Assembly (NCBI GenBank): GCA_016932895.1
Contig: JAFGCA010000544.1
Span: forward strand, 1-6,746
Direction: 5' to 3'
Source: Sedimentisphaerales bacterium
Lineage (GTDB): Bacteria; Planctomycetota; Phycisphaerae; Sedimentisphaerales; SG8-4
DNA length: 6,746 bases
Shown here: piece after piece, positions 4,929-6,746 of the stretch
Numbering within the stretch: position 1 is the first letter of the stretch
How the letters are laid out: each line of letters starts with the position of its first letter
Made by a program: the position numbers and the translations under genes
The notes under the pieces: generated by a model
Told to the model about the DNA's origin: nothing
The model's input: only the letters and a program-made list of their open reading frames with translations
Database searches by the model: none

Positions 4929-6746
4929 ATGAGAACGACGACGATGCTCCTGATCGCGGTTTGTTTGCTGGCCGGGACGTCCCTTCTGCCAGGCCAGGTG
5001 ATGCGCGAGACACTGTACGAGACCCGCTTCGACACCGCCGGCGCGGTCGACGATTGGCTGGAGGTCTCCGGCACCTGGACGCTGGACCCCGACGCCGGCA
5101 CGTACACGGGCTCCGGCGCCGAACGCATCCTCACGGTCTACGACGGACCGCTGGCCGACGGCAGTGAGAACAGCGAGCTTCGAGACTATATGATCTCGGC
5201 CGAGCTCCAGAGAAACAACGTGGCGGGTGGTCTGGCCGGAAGGTACATGGACGCGGAGAACTACTATCTGTTCCGTCATCATCCCGACGGCCAGCTTCAG
5301 ATCTACGCCATCGCCAGCGCCGGCAACACCCAGTTGGGAGTTACCGCCTTTCCCAATGCGGACCTGCCCGAGCGCTACGTCCTCCGCTTCGAGATGATCG
5401 GAACGACCCTGACCGGCACGCTTCTCGAGGGAGAGACCGAGTTGGCCAGCGTCACCGTCGAAGACGATTCCTTCCCCCAAGGCGCAGCCGGTCTGCGGAT
5501 CTGGGCCGCCGAGCAGGCGTACCACGACTTTTCCCTGGTGGCGTTTCGCTTTCCCGAGGCCCGCTCTCCGAATCCGCCCGACGGCGTCGTCTACGAAGAC
5601 ATCTGGGCCAATCTCACGTGGCAAGGCGGTGATTTCGCCGTCTCGCACGATGTCTACATCGGGACGGATTTCGACGCGGTCAACGAAGCGACCCGGGACT
5701 CCGACCACTTCGCTGCAAACGTGACGGATACCGAGCTCATGATCGGCTTTCCCACAATGCCGGTTCCGGGCGGACTCGTTCCGGGCACGACGTACTACTG
5801 GCGCGTGGACGCCGTCAACGAAGCCGATGAGAACAGTCCCTGGAAGGGCGCGGTCTGGAGCTTTCAGCTTCCGCCGACCACGGCGTGGAAACCGCAGCCC
5901 GTCGACGGGGTCGAGTTCGTCCATCCCGCCCCGGAGTTGAGCTGGGCGCGAGGCTGGAACGCGATTTTCTACACGGTGTATTTCGGCACGGATCCCGACG
6001 AGGTCGCCAACGCCGCGACCGGGGGAATCATGGGCGTTGAGACGACCTTCCAGCCCGAACCGCTGGAGGCCGAGACCACATACTACTGGCGGGTGGACCT
6101 CTTCAACGGCACGCAAACGCAGAAAGGAGACGTGTGGAGCTTCACGACGCTACCTCAGATTGCCGTTTCCGACCCGAACCTGGTCGGCTGGTGGACACTG
6201 GACGAGGGCATGGGCACGACCGCCGTCGATTGGTCCGGGCACGGCAGTCACGGAACGATGATGGGCGAGCCGCAATGGGTCGCAGGCTACTCCGGCGGCG
6301 CCCTGTCGTTGGACGGGGTGGATGACTACGTCGATATCGGCGCAGTCGGCGTAAGCGGCGCGGCGCCGCGCACGGTCGCCGGCTGGGCCAAGGCCGACCG
6401 CTTCGACGTCACCGCCTGGACCAACGTCTTCGGCCTGGTCGGTCCCGCAAGCGGCACCCGTACCGAAACGTTCTTCACCATTCAGGTCATGGGCGCCACG
6501 GATACGTCTACCCCCGGGTATTACGGTCTCCATCGTTATGGTGGGCAACAGGATATTATCCCCATCGATCTGGAGTGGCACCACCTGGCCGCCACGTACG
6601 ACGGCGCCACGGCGGCCTGGTATGGAGACGGACAGCTCATCGGCAGCGAGGAGATCACCGCGAACACCCGCGACTATGTACTGATGGGCAAACGCTCGGA
6701 CAACAGCAACTTCTTCCCCGGCGCGATCGACGACGTCCGCGTCTAC
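4929..6746 (+). CDS. Secreted multidomain protein: jelly-roll-like domain, two Fn3-like modules, LamG (3' end missing)
   Basis: The frame is open from ATG 4929 to the window edge: 606 codons, C-terminus missing. GGAGG (4914-4918) lies 10 nt before the start. Residues 1-23 form a Sec signal peptide (MLLIAVCLLAG core). Residues about 28-208 resemble a concanavalin-like jelly roll of the DUF1080/3-keto-disaccharide-hydrolase type (LYETRFDTAG, later GGLAGRYMDAENYYLF and a closing GLRIWAAEQAYHDFSLVAF); this is the least certain call. Two Fn3-like modules follow (about 215-313 and 320-406), each with YxGTDxDxV and the shared TYYWRVD (288-294 and 384-390) and ending WSF. A LamG/concanavalin-like lectin domain starts near 418 with LVGWWTLDEG and has LDGVDDYVDIG (461-471). 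The likely role is binding or degrading extracellular glycan; a C-terminal anchor or sorting signal would be outside. An in-frame ATG at 4713 would add 72 residues but bury the signal peptide, so 4929 is preferred. Confidence 0.85.
   Translation, partial: MRTTTMLLIAVCLLAGTSLLPGQVMRETLYETRFDTAGAVDDWLEVSGTWTLDPDAGTYTGSGAERILTVYDGPLADGSENSELRDYMISAELQRNNVAGGLAGRYMDAENYYLFRHHPDGQLQIYAIASAGNTQLGVTAFPNADLPERYVLRFEMIGTTLTGTLLEGETELASVTVEDDSFPQGAAGLRIWAAEQAYHDFSLVAFRFPEARSPNPPDGVVYEDIWANLTWQGGDFAVSHDVYIGTDFDAVNEATRDSDHFAANVTDTELMIGFPTMPVPGGLVPGTTYYWRVDAVNEADENSPWKGAVWSFQLPPTTAWKPQPVDGVEFVHPAPELSWARGWNAIFYTVYFGTDPDEVANAATGGIMGVETTFQPEPLEAETTYYWRVDLFNGTQTQKGDVWSFTTLPQIAVSDPNLVGWWTLDEGMGTTAVDWSGHGSHGTMMGEPQWVAGYSGGALSLDGVDDYVDIGAVGVSGAAPRTVAGWAKADRFDVTAWTNVFGLVGPASGTRTETFFTIQVMGATDTSTPGYYGLHRYGGQQDIIPIDLEWHHLAATYDGATAAWYGDGQLIGSEEITANTRDYVLMGKRSDNSNFFPGAIDDVRVY

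Noticed and set aside
4887..6116. 409-codon minus-strand open frame opposite the LamG protein
   Set aside because: Shadow of the plus-strand gene, whose signal peptide, Fn3-like and LamG motifs are clear.
1..6746. CRISPR array, tRNA, rRNA or transposase
   Set aside because: No regularly spaced repeats, no cloverleaf-like or rRNA-like sequence, and no transposase motifs were seen.

Overview
The window reads as planctomycete DNA, most likely Phycisphaerae or a related lineage. The evidence is the high GC, a start-anchored PQQ-type beta-propeller protein with the WPQWRGPxRDG opening common in that phylum, Tat-exported enzymes of carbohydrate metabolism, a GxGYxYP protein, and a large exported protein with Fn3-like modules followed by LamG. 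This assignment rests on recognising families by eye; no database search was run.

Layout: (1) Positions 1-718, minus strand: the 5' part of an exported PQQ-like beta-propeller protein that runs off the left edge. Its last ~29 codons (about 1-88) stop looking like the family and are AT-richer. (2) Positions 719-1134: a divergent intergenic region. It holds a credible promoter for each direction and two inverted repeats, one of which flanks the -10 box of the rightward promoter. (3) Positions 1135-4371, plus strand: two tightly coupled genes separated by 3 nt. The first is a Tat-exported protein with an L-fucose/L-arabinose isomerase-like C-terminal domain; the second is a Sec-exported GxGYxYP putative glycoside hydrolase. 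(4) Positions 4398-4644: the broken 5' end of a Tat-exported Gfo/Idh/MocA oxidoreductase. It stops after 70 codons, with the family reading resuming briefly in another frame. (5) Positions 4645-4928: no convincing gene; short repeats, a 14-bp palindrome, and the leader of the next gene. (6) Positions 4929-6746, plus strand: a secreted multidomain protein (jelly-roll-like domain, two Fn3-like modules, LamG) that runs off the right edge.

Taken together, the plus-strand genes look like a locus for breaking down or modifying carbohydrate outside the cytoplasm. The putative hydrolase and the isomerase-fold protein appear co-transcribed and both exported, a redox enzyme of the Gfo/Idh type was once part of the unit, and the last gene would bind or act on a glycan. 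The substrate cannot be told from the sequence. The most notable points are the exported isomerase-fold/GxGYxYP pair, the decayed Gfo/Idh gene, the operator-like repeat over the promoter, and the apparent sequence discontinuity at the left edge.
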